NCBI GenBank assembly: GCA_009193035.1
Contig: SWDT01000673.1
Coordinates: forward strand, 1-57,132
Direction of reading: 5' to 3'
Length of the DNA stretch: 57,132 bases
Source of the DNA: Halicephalobus mephisto
Taxonomy: Eukaryota; Nematoda; Chromadorea; Rhabditida; Panagrolaimidae
Below, one piece after another: positions 11,538-21,682 of this stretch (position 1 is the first letter of the stretch; each line of letters begins with the position of its first letter). Both the position numbers and the translations under genes were made by a program. The notes beneath the pieces were generated by a model that was not told the DNA's origin, ran no database searches, and saw only the letters and a list, made by a program, of their open reading frames with translations.

Positions 11538-14500
11538 ATGTCTGAAGGAAGTAATCCTGCAAGTTTATCCCTCAAGGATTCCCCGAAAGAAGGAGATCAA
11601 AGTGAGTTTGGGGGGATTTTCTAAATGTCAAAAGGGGGTCTCATCGGGTCTTTCATGGTTTAGCACGCTTGGATAGTGACTAAAAAGACAATTTCTTGTC
11701 CAAAATAAACACTATCCAAGTTTCTATTCGTAAGAAAAACTTGAATAGTGACTTATTTAGATTAATGACCATTATTTTAAACCCTATTCAAGAATAACTT
11801 TAACAACATCATTTGAATAGTGACTAAAAGACAATTTTTGTTGAAAATCGAGATTGTTGAAGTTCATCTTAGTCGAAAACAAACTACTCGATGACCTACT
11901 TTGATGGTTGACTATTTTAGGCACTATCCAGATTTGGTGCCAGTACAAATTTCGATATTGATTACAAAAAGTAGCAAATCATTAAAAGTAGACATTGTTC
12001 GGAGAATTTTCATAAAAAACAGATCTGGATAATGACTAAAAGAAACAATTCCTTGATAAACATGGGCACCATCCAAGTTTACAATAATTGGAAATAAACT
12101 GTCTGGATAGTGACTAAGAGACAATTTACGATAAAAAAACGGACATTATCCAAGTTTATAATAATTGGGAAATTGTTAATAGTGGCTGATTCTAATTGTT
12201 CATTGTTTCTCCTGGGCACTATCCAAGGACAACTTTCATAAAATTTTCAAAACAGTGCTTTTGATAATAGTTTCCTCAGTCACTATCCAAGTTTATTTTC
12301 ATTGTATAGTTGGATAGTGACTGGAAAGAAAAATTAAAAACCAGTCAGTATTCGATTTCATTTTTTATATTAAAAATTCCCCAGACGGTGGCAAAAGACG
12401 ATTTATGGTTAAATTCAGTTACTACCCAAGTCCGTTTAGTTGCATTTTTGAAATTCCCAAATTCAATTTCCCTTTTGAAATTCTTTTTTTAGGTAAAGAA
12501 TCCTCCAAGTCTCCCAAAGATTCTTCATCGTAAGTCACCTTTTGTAAACGAATTTTAATGAACTTTTCCAGAACCAAAGCTAGTCCTTCCGGCAACCCTA
12601 ATGGTGTTTTCGACCCTTCTTCGTTTTTTTGTCTTATTCAATGTCAAATTTGCGGTTTTCCTGTCATGGATATCATCTCTCTTCAGACCCACACCATCAC
12701 CATGCATTCAGTAAGTAATTTCCATTTTTGGTTATTTACTCGTTGACTACTCTCCCTGGGGGAATTTTGTAATTTTCTTTTAAAAACTTCTATGAAAACA
12801 CAAAAATTACGGAGGTCTCTTCTCTCTGGGGATATGACAATGCACCAGAGAAACACGGCACATGAAAGAAGGAGTAATGGTATGACAAAAAAAAGAACAC
12901 GAGTGACGTTGAAAAAGGGAAAGAGAGGAATGGTAAGAAAGCGAAAGAGTAGGACAAACGAAAAGGAAGCGAGTGAAAATGAGAAAAGAGAGTGACGGTC
13001 TGGTAAAATAGAAAAGAGAGAGAGTGACGACTTGGTAAAATAAGACAGAGAGAGTGAGACGGTTTGGCAAGGAAAAAGAGAGCGAGTAAAAGTAGGACAA
13101 AATAAAAGAAGCGAGTAATATTAAGACAAATTGAAAAAAGTGAGTGACGGTTTGGCAAAAAAGGAGAGAGCGAGTGATGGTAAAAGAAAGCACGAGAGAG
13201 CGAGTGATGGTCGGTCCGGGTTGGCCATAGCGAGTGATGGTTCGGAACAGAACTGGCCAATGTGCGTCATCCCCGCTCGTGCATCACGACAAGGCCCGAC
13301 CGTGACTGTGGACAAACGCGAGCTCACTCGCTTTCTTTTTTCATCACATTTCGCGGTCGTTTAATTTTCGATTTCGCCTTTTCAATGTCGTGTCCAGAAG
13401 GATTCGATCTAGATTCATATGAATTAGAATTAGAAATAGCTGAAGTCCTAAATCGTCATGCCGCCAAGAAGTCGGACAAAGCTGTTCCAGAACCTTGTTA
13501 TTCTTTATCTACCAGAAGAAACACCATAGCAGTCACTTCGAGGAAGCATTCTATCGACGATTTCATCACTTATGAAAAACAACGTGAAAAGCCAGCTCAA
13601 CTTAAACTAGAACGAGAAATCGAAGTCGCCGCAGCTCGGGCGAACGAGTTGAGAACTCTCCAATCCGTTCGTCAACTGACAGTAATGGAAATAGAAGAAT
13701 TAAAAAGAGTAGAACTCGACGAATTCGAAGCTAGGAGAAAATTAAAAAGGACCAAAGATGCCGCACTTCGAGCCAAACGGTACAGAATCCGGAGAGCAGC
13801 CAAAGACGATTTTAATTCTATGCCTGTGGAATCATATTACGATAATCCCGGGGAGAGTCAATCACCAGATGTGGGATAGTTATTTTTTAAAATTATTTTT
13901 ATCTCATTTTCAGGAATTAAGACCTGTTTCATCGACGTCGTTCACAGACCCAATGACCTCCGCTGCTGCTTTTATCTCGGTTGGTTTTTCATCATTGAGG
14001 AACTTTGAGAAAGTTAACACCAATCAATAATCTGAAAGTTCATTGATTAACCAAAAATTTAAACAACATTAAAATTAATTTTAAAATCAAAATTATTATT
14101 TTTTAAAATTAAAATTATTATTTTTCTTTATTATTAAAATTTTAAAATTAAAATTATCATTTTTCTTTATTATTAAAATTTTAAAATTAAAATTATTTTT
14201 ATTTTTTATTGCTAAAATTAAAGTTAACGTTACTTTTTTTATTTAAAAATTTCCATTAATCGATAATAAATTTTTTTGATAATCCTTTAATTCTTACTTT
14301 TTGGCTTTTTTAAAAAAATTAAAAATGAAGTTTGAAACTAATTTTTTTAAATATTTTAATATTGTTATTTTTAAAATATTTATGAGCGTTTTGATATATA
14401 ATTATCAACCCCTGAAGGCGGATGGAGGATCTTAGATCTCATATGACTTGGATTTAAGGGTTTCTAAATCCATTTAAAGTATATTTCCAAAACATTGATT

Positions 14501-17500
14501 ACGAAATTGTACGAAATTACGAAACAACTCTCACGTGAAACCCAAATTGTCACAGTTTTTAGTTTCTGAAAATTCGCATCGAGACAATTTCGCAACGAAA
14601 TTTACTTTTTTAATATACGATTGATTACGAAATAATAAAAAATAAAAATTTTCATGTAGATTAATTTTTGGAAATTCGTGTTGAGAGAATTTCGTAGAAA
14701 AATTCACATGTGGTTGATTGAGAAATCTTATAAAATTTCAAAATAACTCACGTAAAACCAAAATTGTCACGTAGACAGTTTTAATTTTTGGAAATTCGCA
14801 TCGAGATGATTTCATGGAAAATTTTATTTTTGAATTTCATACATGGTTGATTACGACATTGTAAAATTAAAAAATAATTTTCACGTAAAACCGAAATTGC
14901 TAAATTAGTTAATTATTTCTATCAATTTCCAAAAAATGTATTGGATAATTTCGTGAAAAAATCTATTTTAATTTTTACAATAATAGAACTAATTTCGAAA
15001 TTATGAGATTACGAAATAATTATCAAATAAAATCCGAATTTTCACGTAGAATTTTTTAATTTCTAAAACGTTTAAAAATTTAAAGTAATTTTAAAAGTTT
15101 GTTTTTAGTTTTTTATAATAATATAATTAGAAAACCATAAAATTACGAAATAATTATCAAATAAAATCCGAATTTTTTAATTTCTAAAATGTTTAAAAAT
15201 TTAAAATGATTTTATAAAAACATTTTCAATTTTTTGTTATTTTCAGAAACTCACGAATCCTACTTCTCCGTCGAGGAAACGCCCCCATTCCCCGTCCCCC
15301 AATGTCCACTCGAATAATTTCCAATGTTCTCAATGTGATGCCCAGTTTACGGTATTTGGAAGTTTTGTTTCTCACATGAGAACACAGCATCTGAAGTCGA
15401 CTCCGGAAGAAACTACATCGTGTAAATTCTGTAAAGCTACGTTCCCGAATCAACAGCAGAAACTGACACATGTTATTGAACATTTTATTTCTACTCAAAC
15501 AAATTTTTCCTGTCAACAATGTGGAAAAGTTTTCGAAAATGGAAGTCAATACAGACAACATCACACGAATTATCACACTGATGTCCTTCAAAGATGCTCG
15601 ATATGTCTCCAGATTTTCAGCCAGACAGCGGCCTATCAGGAACACATTATGAACCACGTCTTGGCCGAAACGAAATACTCCTGTGTCGCTTGTAGTAATC
15701 TCGTTTTTGAATCAATAGAACTTCTAGAAGCTCATATTCAATTAGTCCATGACAGGACTCAAGAAGGATCGATCTCGAACGGGATATATAAGCAAAAAAT
15801 AAAGTCAAATCCTTCTCACTTATTTCCGAATTCTAATGGATCTTCAACTTCGTCAAGTGGAAAAGCTTTAAAATGTTCTGTTTGTGATCAAGAATGTCCC
15901 AACGAAAATGCTCTTGATGAACATAGACTTCTTAATCATTGTAAAGTTCAGAAAAGCGATCAATGTGCTGTTTGTAAAGAAGTTTTACATACTGTAAACG
16001 ACTTTAATCTTCACATGAATAAGCATTCTGACGGATTTGGAGATATGAATTGTATAATTTGTCGTCAAGGAATCAGAAATGAATTTCAATTGAAAATGCA
16101 TGCTGAATATCATTTGGATTCGGATGAATCAAATTCGAAATGTCCTACTTGTGGAGAAATAGTGCCTCAGGGACAGATGACAAGACATTTTTTAAATCAC
16201 GCATCTGAATCATTTTCGCCAGAACCTAAAAGAGAAGAAGAAGAATCAGAATTGTCAGAAGGTCAATCAAGTTCGACTTTTACATGTCATTGTGGTCAAC
16301 AATTTGAGGATCAAAATGAACTAACTACTCATGCCCTGCAGCACTTGAATGAAGCGTTACCTGGATATACAGAACAAAATTCAGCGAGTTTTGATTGTCC
16401 TAAATGTCCTAAAAGATTTTCGTCTTTATCTGCTTTACAAGGACATTCCCATGTTCACATGAATACAAAACTCTTCAAATGCGACAAATGTGGTCAGACA
16501 TTCGCTACGGGAGCCAGGTTACATCAGCACAAATTGAAACACCAAAATAAGACGGATCTAAAATGTAGAATTTGCGACAAACGGTTCCCTGGGTGAGTTT
16601 TGAAATTTTTGTGATACTTGTGTCCCACATAAAAAAGTGTAAATTTCGATCCTGTAACAATTGCGAAATGCGACACAATCGTCACATTTTTCATGAATAT
16701 TTGACATTTGCGACGAAAATTACAGCGAAATAATGACTATTGACATTTGTTACTGGACTAAAAATTACACTTTTGTTCCAAATATTTTTGTCTCAATTGT
16801 GCAGTTAGATGTGAACAAAAAATACTTGTAAAAGGGCACTCTGATCTGTGGATTCTGAGTCTGGAATCAGAATTAGAAGTTAATTTTCAGAATCTTAGGT
16901 TTTGGAAACTAATCATTAATTCTTATTTTAAATATTTTAAAATATCTTCCAAGTTAAGGAAAAATATTTATAATAATTATTCTGTGGATTCTGAATTTGT
17001 AATCAGAATTAGAAGTTAATTTTCAAAATCTCGGGTTTTGGAAACTAAACTTTAATTTGAAAAAATTGAATTTCATTTTTGAGTTTTATAAAAAAGCGAA
17101 AATTTAAGTAATTTTAAAAACTTCATATAAAAACACAGTTATTTAAAATTTAAAGAATTTTTAAGTTGTTAAAATTGGAACACAAGTGTCGGAGCACGTT
17201 TTTAAAAATTTATATACAAAAAAGAAACCAGTCTTTGGGGGCCTATTTGGTCTTTGTTATGATTTTTTTTCAATATTCATCAGAATTTTAATCTGCAGCA
17301 ACTAAGCCCCGAGGGTAGATAGAGGGTTTTATACTGTATAGGATTTGAATCTAGAAAATCCTGAACAAAATATTCTCAAACTAGTGATTTCGAAATTATT
17401 TAAAATTATAATTTTTTTCGTAAATTATTTTATTTTCTGAAAAATCTCAGAAATTCGTGTCGAGACAATTTTGGAAAAAAATCAATTTTTATTTTTCATA

Positions 17501-17984
17501 ATAATAACGACTAATTGTAAAATTGCATAAAATTATAAAATAACTTTTATGTAAAACAAAAACTGTCATAGATTTAGTTTCTAGAAAGTTCAAAAATTCG
17601 TGTCGAGACAATTTTGTAAAAATACATATTTTCAATTTTTATAAAAGTATGATGGATTACGAAATAATCGTCACAGAAAATCGAAAATTTCACATTTGAA
17701 AACTCAAAAATTCCTCTCAAGATAATTTCGTAAAAAATGTTTATTTTCGACTTTTTAAATAATATGATTAATTACAAAATAAGTAACCAAATTAAAATTT
17801 TGCATAATTTTGTTTTTAAAAAAGTCCAAAAATCCCCACCGAGATTATTTCCTAAAAAATTTTACTTCAATAATGTCTAATATTGAGTGATTTCAGAAGT
17901 GAACAACTCCAATCTCACATGAAAGTCCACGAAAGCAGTTTGACGAATTTTGGATCGGCAAAGACAGAAGTTCTCGAAGTTTAA
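11538..17984 (+). CDS. C2H2 zinc-finger protein with 14 fingers
   Basis: Five exons join in phase: 11538-11601, 12493-12529, 12572-12710, 15247-16592 and 17897-17984, giving 557 residues. The N-terminus is Ser/Pro/Lys-rich, and another such stretch (RKRPHSPSP) begins exon 4. Exon 3 encodes a first finger (CQIC...HTITMH). Exon 4 encodes twelve full fingers and the start of the last; exon 5 finishes it (GSEQLQSHMKVH). Many fingers have standard spacing (CQQCGKVFENGSQYRQHH, CPKCPKRFSSLSALQGH, CDKCGQTFATGARLHQH). The linkers are mostly not TGEKP, so DNA, RNA or protein binding are all possible. An acidic stretch (EEEESELSEG) separates fingers 10 and 11. Introns 1, 3 and 4 carry repeat arrays, and intron 3 carries another gene. 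I cannot assign a named orthologue. Confidence 0.85.
11660..12325. repeat. Array of alternating inverted units in intron 1
   Basis: About seven copies of GGATAGTGACTAAAAGACAA (with variants) alternate with about six copies of its partner CACTATCCAAGTTTATAAT. Neighbouring units can pair into many small hairpins. The array occupies most of intron 1 of the zinc-finger gene. It has no coding potential. Confidence 0.75.
12795..13260. repeat. Purine-rich degenerate minisatellite
   Basis: Plus-strand units of 30-40 bp built on GAGAGAGTGACGGTTTGG and GCGAGTGATGGT. Strand composition is strongly skewed (G/A on plus, C/T on minus), which creates long artificial open frames on both strands. It ends just upstream of the nested gene at 13385. 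Confidence 0.7.
13385..14030 (+). CDS. Nested gene, charged helical protein of ~200 aa
   Basis: The ATG at 13385 opens 162 codons (MSCPEGFDLDSYELELE ...). A donor at 13871 and an acceptor ending at 13913 define a 43-nt intron, and exon 2 (13914-14030) adds 38 residues in phase. The protein has an acidic N-terminus, a long Lys/Arg/Glu-rich helical middle (ELKRVELDEFEARRKLKR, DAALRAKRYRIRRAAK) and a Ser/Thr-rich tail. I see no catalytic motif and do not recognise the family. It lies entirely in intron 3 of the zinc-finger gene on the same strand, behind a GC-richer, CpG-containing stretch (13200-13384) that could be its promoter. It could also be an alternative exon set of the host gene, but its own ATG and stop favour a separate gene. 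Confidence 0.6.
14460..15180. repeat. Intronic repeat array (ATTCGCATCGAGACAATTTC family)
   Basis: Roughly six diverged units of ~110 bp carry AAATTCGCATCGAGACAATT, TGATTACGAAAT and CACGTAAAACC. A second array of the same family is at 17380-17880 in the next intron (AATTCGTGTCGAGACAATTT). The sequence is noncoding. Confidence 0.65.
16631..16775. mobile_element. MITE-like palindromic element, copy 2
   Basis: Shares the interior CGTCACATTTTTCATGAAT and TTTGACATTTGCGACGAAAA with the element at 3977-4131. Terminal repeats are AAAAAGTGTAAATTT and AAATTACACTTTTG. It lies in the last intron of the zinc-finger gene. Confidence 0.6.
16776..17896. other. Remainder of zinc-finger intron 4
   Basis: Contains a ~75-bp direct duplication (TCTGTGGATTCTGAGTCTGG near 16850 and TCTGTGGATTCTGAATTTGT near 16980, each followed by AATCAGAATTAGAAGTTAAT). 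The second TCGAGACAATTT array follows at 17380-17880. No coding signal. Confidence 0.55.
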
Positions 17985-18059
17985 TACGGAGTTTTAATCT
18001 TAATATTTATTCACTTTTTATTCACAAATGTTTTTTATTGTTGTGTTCTAAAAATGAAA

Positions 18060-18161
18060 TAGAATTTTAATGTCTGTGTTGCCCCAGGCAACGAGGGTGG
18101 TTATTGGGGTCCTTGCTGCAGCACGTGCAAGTCGTGTTCTCGGGATGTTGCCTTAGGCAAA
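18060..18161 (+). promoter_or_regulatory. Compact upstream region with palindrome and CACGTG
   Basis: GTTGCCCCAGGCAAC and GTTGCCTTAGGCAA flank a CACGTG E-box-like core, 76 bp after the zinc-finger stop and directly before the ATG of the C2HC gene. AG dinucleotides in CCTTAG or CTGCAG could serve as trans-splice sites, so the downstream gene may be expressed from an operon. These are inferences from motif and spacing only. Confidence 0.35.
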
Positions 18162-18749
18162 ATGGCGCCGAATTTGATTCCTTGTGATTTTTGTAAAAGA
18201 TTGTATTCTGTATATTCGCTACAGTACCATAGTCCAAGATGTTCGGAAAACCCGGTTAATCAGTTTCCAGAAAGAAGAAATACGACTTCAGGAAGATCGA
18301 AATCCAGAAATTCTTCTCGAAGCGTAAAAACTCCACTAAGAAGATCTCGTTCTTTAGGGTCTTCGAATGGACGTCCTGGCACGAAAACTATAAGTTCCAA
18401 TAACTCGTTCAACGACGGCAACTGGGGAAATTCAAAAAGGCCGTGTTTTGTTTGTGGGAAATACTACAGACCAGAAAGGTTGGATTCTCATTCCAGAAGA
18501 TGCGAATCTGATTGGAGAAGTATTCGTCAAGGAATTTCGTCATCGATAAAGACGGAATCTCCGAGAAGCTTCGAAATACCTTCGATAGACGGGACTGTGG
18601 ATCAAACCAGGTTGGATCAGCTGGCCATTGCGAGTGCCCAGAAGGCCCAAGTTGCGAAGTGCATCAAGTGCGCCAGGGAGATGAATTTCGGAGAAGCAGT
18701 GTCTCACAAATGCGCCAGATTTGAGCCTACTGTTGAGTTTTATTTCTGA
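18162..18749 (+). CDS. C2HC-type zinc-finger protein
   Basis: A single-exon gene of 195 residues. Three Cys/His clusters are visible: CDFCKRLYSVYSLQYHSPRC near the start, CFVCGKYYRPERLDSHSRRC near residue 92 and CIKCAREMNFGEAVSHKC near residue 165. The first two match the CxxC...HxxxxC pattern of zf-C2HC_2 (ZC2HC1/FAM164-like) proteins. Between them is an Arg/Ser-rich disordered linker (SGRSKSRNSSRSVKTPLRRS). The function of the family is poorly known. The gene starts only 177 bp behind the C2H2 gene in the same orientation, which is operon-like spacing in nematodes. Confidence 0.75.
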   Translation: MAPNLIPCDFCKRLYSVYSLQYHSPRCSENPVNQFPERRNTTSGRSKSRNSSRSVKTPLRRSRSLGSSNGRPGTKTISSNNSFNDGNWGNSKRPCFVCGKYYRPERLDSHSRRCESDWRSIRQGISSSIKTESPRSFEIPSIDGTVDQTRLDQLAIASAQKAQVAKCIKCAREMNFGEAVSHKCARFEPTVEFYF

Positions 18750-19560
18750 ACAAAATAATATTTCAAAATGAGAGAAAATAAAAGTTTTTCATTATTGATT
18801 TCTGTTTTACAATTTTCAGTTATCAATGTGAATGAAACCTTTGGGTAAATTTGAAATATTTTTATTAAGGATTATAGATGAAATTACCTAACGATCTCAG
18901 ATATCTGGAAAGTTAAAATGACGAAATATATTAAATACTCCAAAATTAATTTCGGAGAAATCTTCTTTCACAAACATGTCAGATTTTAACATCGAAAGTC
19001 AAATTTTCTGACAAGAATAAAATAAAAATTAGACCTGTCGATTTTTTGAAATCTTCGATTTTTCGAATTCAACTATTTCGGTCCGAATTTGAACCTCTCG
19101 ATTGTGGAATTCAAATTAATTCAAAATCGATCCGAAAGTTCGAAAAACAACATTTCCCCTATGAGATATGTTTGAAATTGTAGATAATCATATTGTTAAA
19201 AAAGTCAAAATTAATATTTTTTACAAAATTATCTCGAAACCAATTTCTACAAGTTTTTAGAAACTAAAATATTCTATATGGCAATTATGGTTAATTCCTC
19301 TAATAAAGGTCTCCTGCATACTGTAATTCGTTATTGAGATGACTGGAATACTACGATTCCGAATTTGAAAATATTGTGGACACATAGTCCCCATGACCGG
19401 GGATATCCAGAACACCGAAGACTTAACAGTCCCTTCTCTCCACTGAGGAGTATAAAAGAGAACACTTCGGTGTACCGGGTGTAGCTCTGATATTAATAAT
19501 TTTTGTTCCTATTTCGTATTGTGTCTCATTCTAAGTAAAGACATAACAGGAAACTTCTTT
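18750..19560. other. Intergenic; decayed duplicate of the C2HC gene end
   Basis: Near 18945-18990 the sequence AATTTCGGAGAAATCTTC then TTTCACAAACATGTCAGATT parallels the 3' end of the C2HC gene (AATTTCGGAGAAGCAGTG then TCTCACAAATGCGCCAGATT), so a decayed partial duplicate is likely. At 19400-19480 a pair ACACCGAAG / CTTCGGTGT flanks TATAAAAG. I see no complete gene. Confidence 0.45.
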
Positions 19561-19574
19561 CTTTTCGAAAAACC

Positions 19575-20042
19575 AGAATCTCATTAAGGAAATTGCAGAA
19601 GCTAAATCCAAAGATGAAGCCAAAAAAGTCATTGAAAAGTTCTCTGAACTGTTCCTTAACCTTACTGTTGAAGCTTTCATTGGATAGTATACAGTATTTT
19701 AAAAAATTTCTTTATAAAGAATAAATTTTCAGATATTTTTGATCTTCAAAACTTTATCTAAAAGAAAATGGTTTCTAAAAACAATCTCGGGGAGGGGATC
19801 AGTCTGGATGGGATGCTTCAGGTATATTGTAAAGTCGAGGACACCATTAAAGACACTCGGTGATAGTGACTTGCATATCCAGTCAGTTGTACCCTCCGGA
19901 AGCCAGTTTGAAACAACAAGATGTCCGTTTTCCGATCAGAACAATCATGACCGTTCTCTTTATCTTTATGGAAGAATTCAACTTCAAAAATAAAACGGAT
20001 ACATCAAGCAATACTGATTTTTTGGAAATTAACTTTCATTAG
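19575..20042 (+). pseudogene. Isolated coding-like fragments
   Basis: One frame reads NLIKEIAEAKSKDEAKKVIE then KFSELFLNLTVEAFIG before a TAG near 19690; it may be a final exon behind an AACCAG acceptor. A second stretch (19860-20042) reads LYPPEASLKQQDVRFP then IRTIMTVLFIFMEEF before a stop. Neither has a recognisable start or family. Both look like remains of genes, or exons of a gene I cannot assemble. Confidence 0.3.
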
Positions 20043-20045
20043 CAA

Positions 20046-20682
20046 TAATTTATTTGCTATTTAGAAGTTGAAAAAATATTTTTTATTTTTTAGAGTACAG
20101 TGTAAAAATAAAGAAATTTAAACAACTATGTTACTGAATTACCGCCTCAAAGTTGTAACAAATTCAGGTTCTTGATATAATCCAAACTCTTGGTAGGAAT
20201 TTCTTTCCCTAATTACCGTATTATAGTAGTTATTGACAAATTACTGACTGATGCATCTTAGAACCACCTTCTATTTTGCTTTACAGCAGAATTTACTGCT
20301 TTAATTAATTTATGTAAAATTACAAATATAGTAATTCAATTTAGGTTACTGTAACAATCAGAGATCACATCATTGCTCGAAAAACATAGTTTTGATGTAC
20401 TGGTATATAAATGGAGTATAATTTACAAGTGAATTATATTCAATGGATCAGTACATAAAATACAAAGTATCAATACATCAATGTCAACACGATCGAAGAT
20501 GGCTTTAACGGTAAGAACGGCAGATGATTCGTCAACGCACAAGAGGAAAACGAACTTCTGCACTTCATAATTAATATGTTTGACTCGCGTGTTGTGTTTT
20601 ACCATAATTATATAATACTTTTAATTAATAGTAATATATTATGTTTTATATAATTGTTGCTCGTGTAATGTTATGATATCTT
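20046..20682. other. Intergenic, nothing recognised
   Basis: AT-rich sequence without coding, repeat or RNA signatures that I can support. The short minus frame at 20423-20605 shows no family resemblance. Confidence 0.4.
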
Positions 20683-20704
20683 GGTTTAATTACCCAAGTT
20701 TGAG
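20683..20704 (+). other. Genomic SL1 leader sequence without SL RNA body (relict SL)
   Basis: These 22 bases match the nematode SL1 leader at every position (first half GGTTTAATTACC, last half CAAGTTTGAG). The next bases are GGACTAATAGAG instead of the SL RNA donor GTAAAC, and no Sm site or 3' hairpin follows. This is the structure expected where a trans-spliced mRNA was reverse-transcribed into the genome. No poly(A) tract or processed gene is obvious downstream; the next coding-like stretch starts at about 20800. Confidence 0.7.
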
Positions 20705-20801
20705 GGACTAATAGAGAAAACAATACAAATCAGTACTAAAAAGAAAAAGTCCTATTACGCTTAATCAGACCCATTTTATTACTCCGAAGATCGATTCTTA
20801 C

Positions 20802-21085
20802 ATGTGTATCTTTTATAGGACTTTAAATGCTTGGTTCCGACAGTATCTAATAACCATGGAAAAATTGATTGAACAAGAAAGAATCTGCACTGATAACATT
20901 CAGAACTCTAGTTGTCGTGGTAATGTCATGAATTCCGTTCGTTTGACTCATTTTAAAAGAACCCAAGGAATTCTATCTGAGAAGGGCAATCTTGTCTGTT
21001 ATTCTGACTGTTTTCCCTCGTGTTCCGAAGCTGAATTCAAGAATCCTAAAGGAATCGCCCTTTTTCTGAACACCCAGGTCAGTTA
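20802..21085 (+). pseudogene. Cys-rich coding fragment, possibly DEG/ENaC-like
   Basis: An open frame reads TLNAWFRQYLITMEKLIEQE, ICTDNIQNSSCRGNVMN and NLVCYSDCFPSCSEAEF before ending at a donor-like CAG|GTCAGT (21080). The CYSDCFPSCSEAEF segment resembles the cysteine-rich extracellular region of DEG/ENaC channels (C..C.P.C...EF). No transmembrane segments or neighbouring exons were found, so this is a fragment at most. The family call is weak. Confidence 0.3.
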
Positions 21086-21682
21086 GTACCCATTATTCAT
21101 TATCAAAGTGGAAGTCGAACTCAAGATGATTTGAAGGAAGAGTTCTAGGCAATTGATTGAATCGTTTATTTTTAGGAACAGACTTAGGCGTTCATAAGAG
21201 GTCAGTCGAAATTGAAGGAAGGTTGATGATTCTTCCGTGAAACATAGATATACACCAAGTGATAAAGCGGTGTTTAGCGGATCCACAATGAGACCTAACT
21301 TTTATTACTTTGTCTGTTCGTCAGGTTTTTCAATTCCTGATTGATAACACTTCCTCCTTTCTGGAGTAGCGTGATCATAAAAATTTTTCCCTCCAGCGTT
21401 ATCCAGTTTTTGATAACTCTAATTATTGTTTCTGATGTGGTACTGACAGTCCTCTAACAGCGAGGTAAATACAACGTCCTTAATACAACTCTTTATCCAA
21501 CAAAACCCTATATGTCAACAATGCTACAAAAATACAAGTCCGAAAATGACGAAATCGTTACCGCTTTAGCAGGGACTTTCGTGACAGGAGTTCGCGTTCG
21601 GTTCCACCTCAATTTTTTATCCTACTTTCTCCACGTGATGATATTGTTAAAATTTTAGTTGTTTACATTGCAACTTTTAGTG
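21086..21682. other. Upstream region of the transporter gene
   Basis: Nothing recognised apart from a likely trans-splice acceptor (CAACTTTTAG at 21671-21680) two bases before the transporter ATG. Confidence 0.5.

Noticed and set aside
12790..13260. Long open frames on both strands (Ser/Leu/Phe-rich minus, Lys/Arg-rich plus)
   Set aside because: They come from the GAGAGAGTGACGG minisatellite and have no protein-like composition or splice context.
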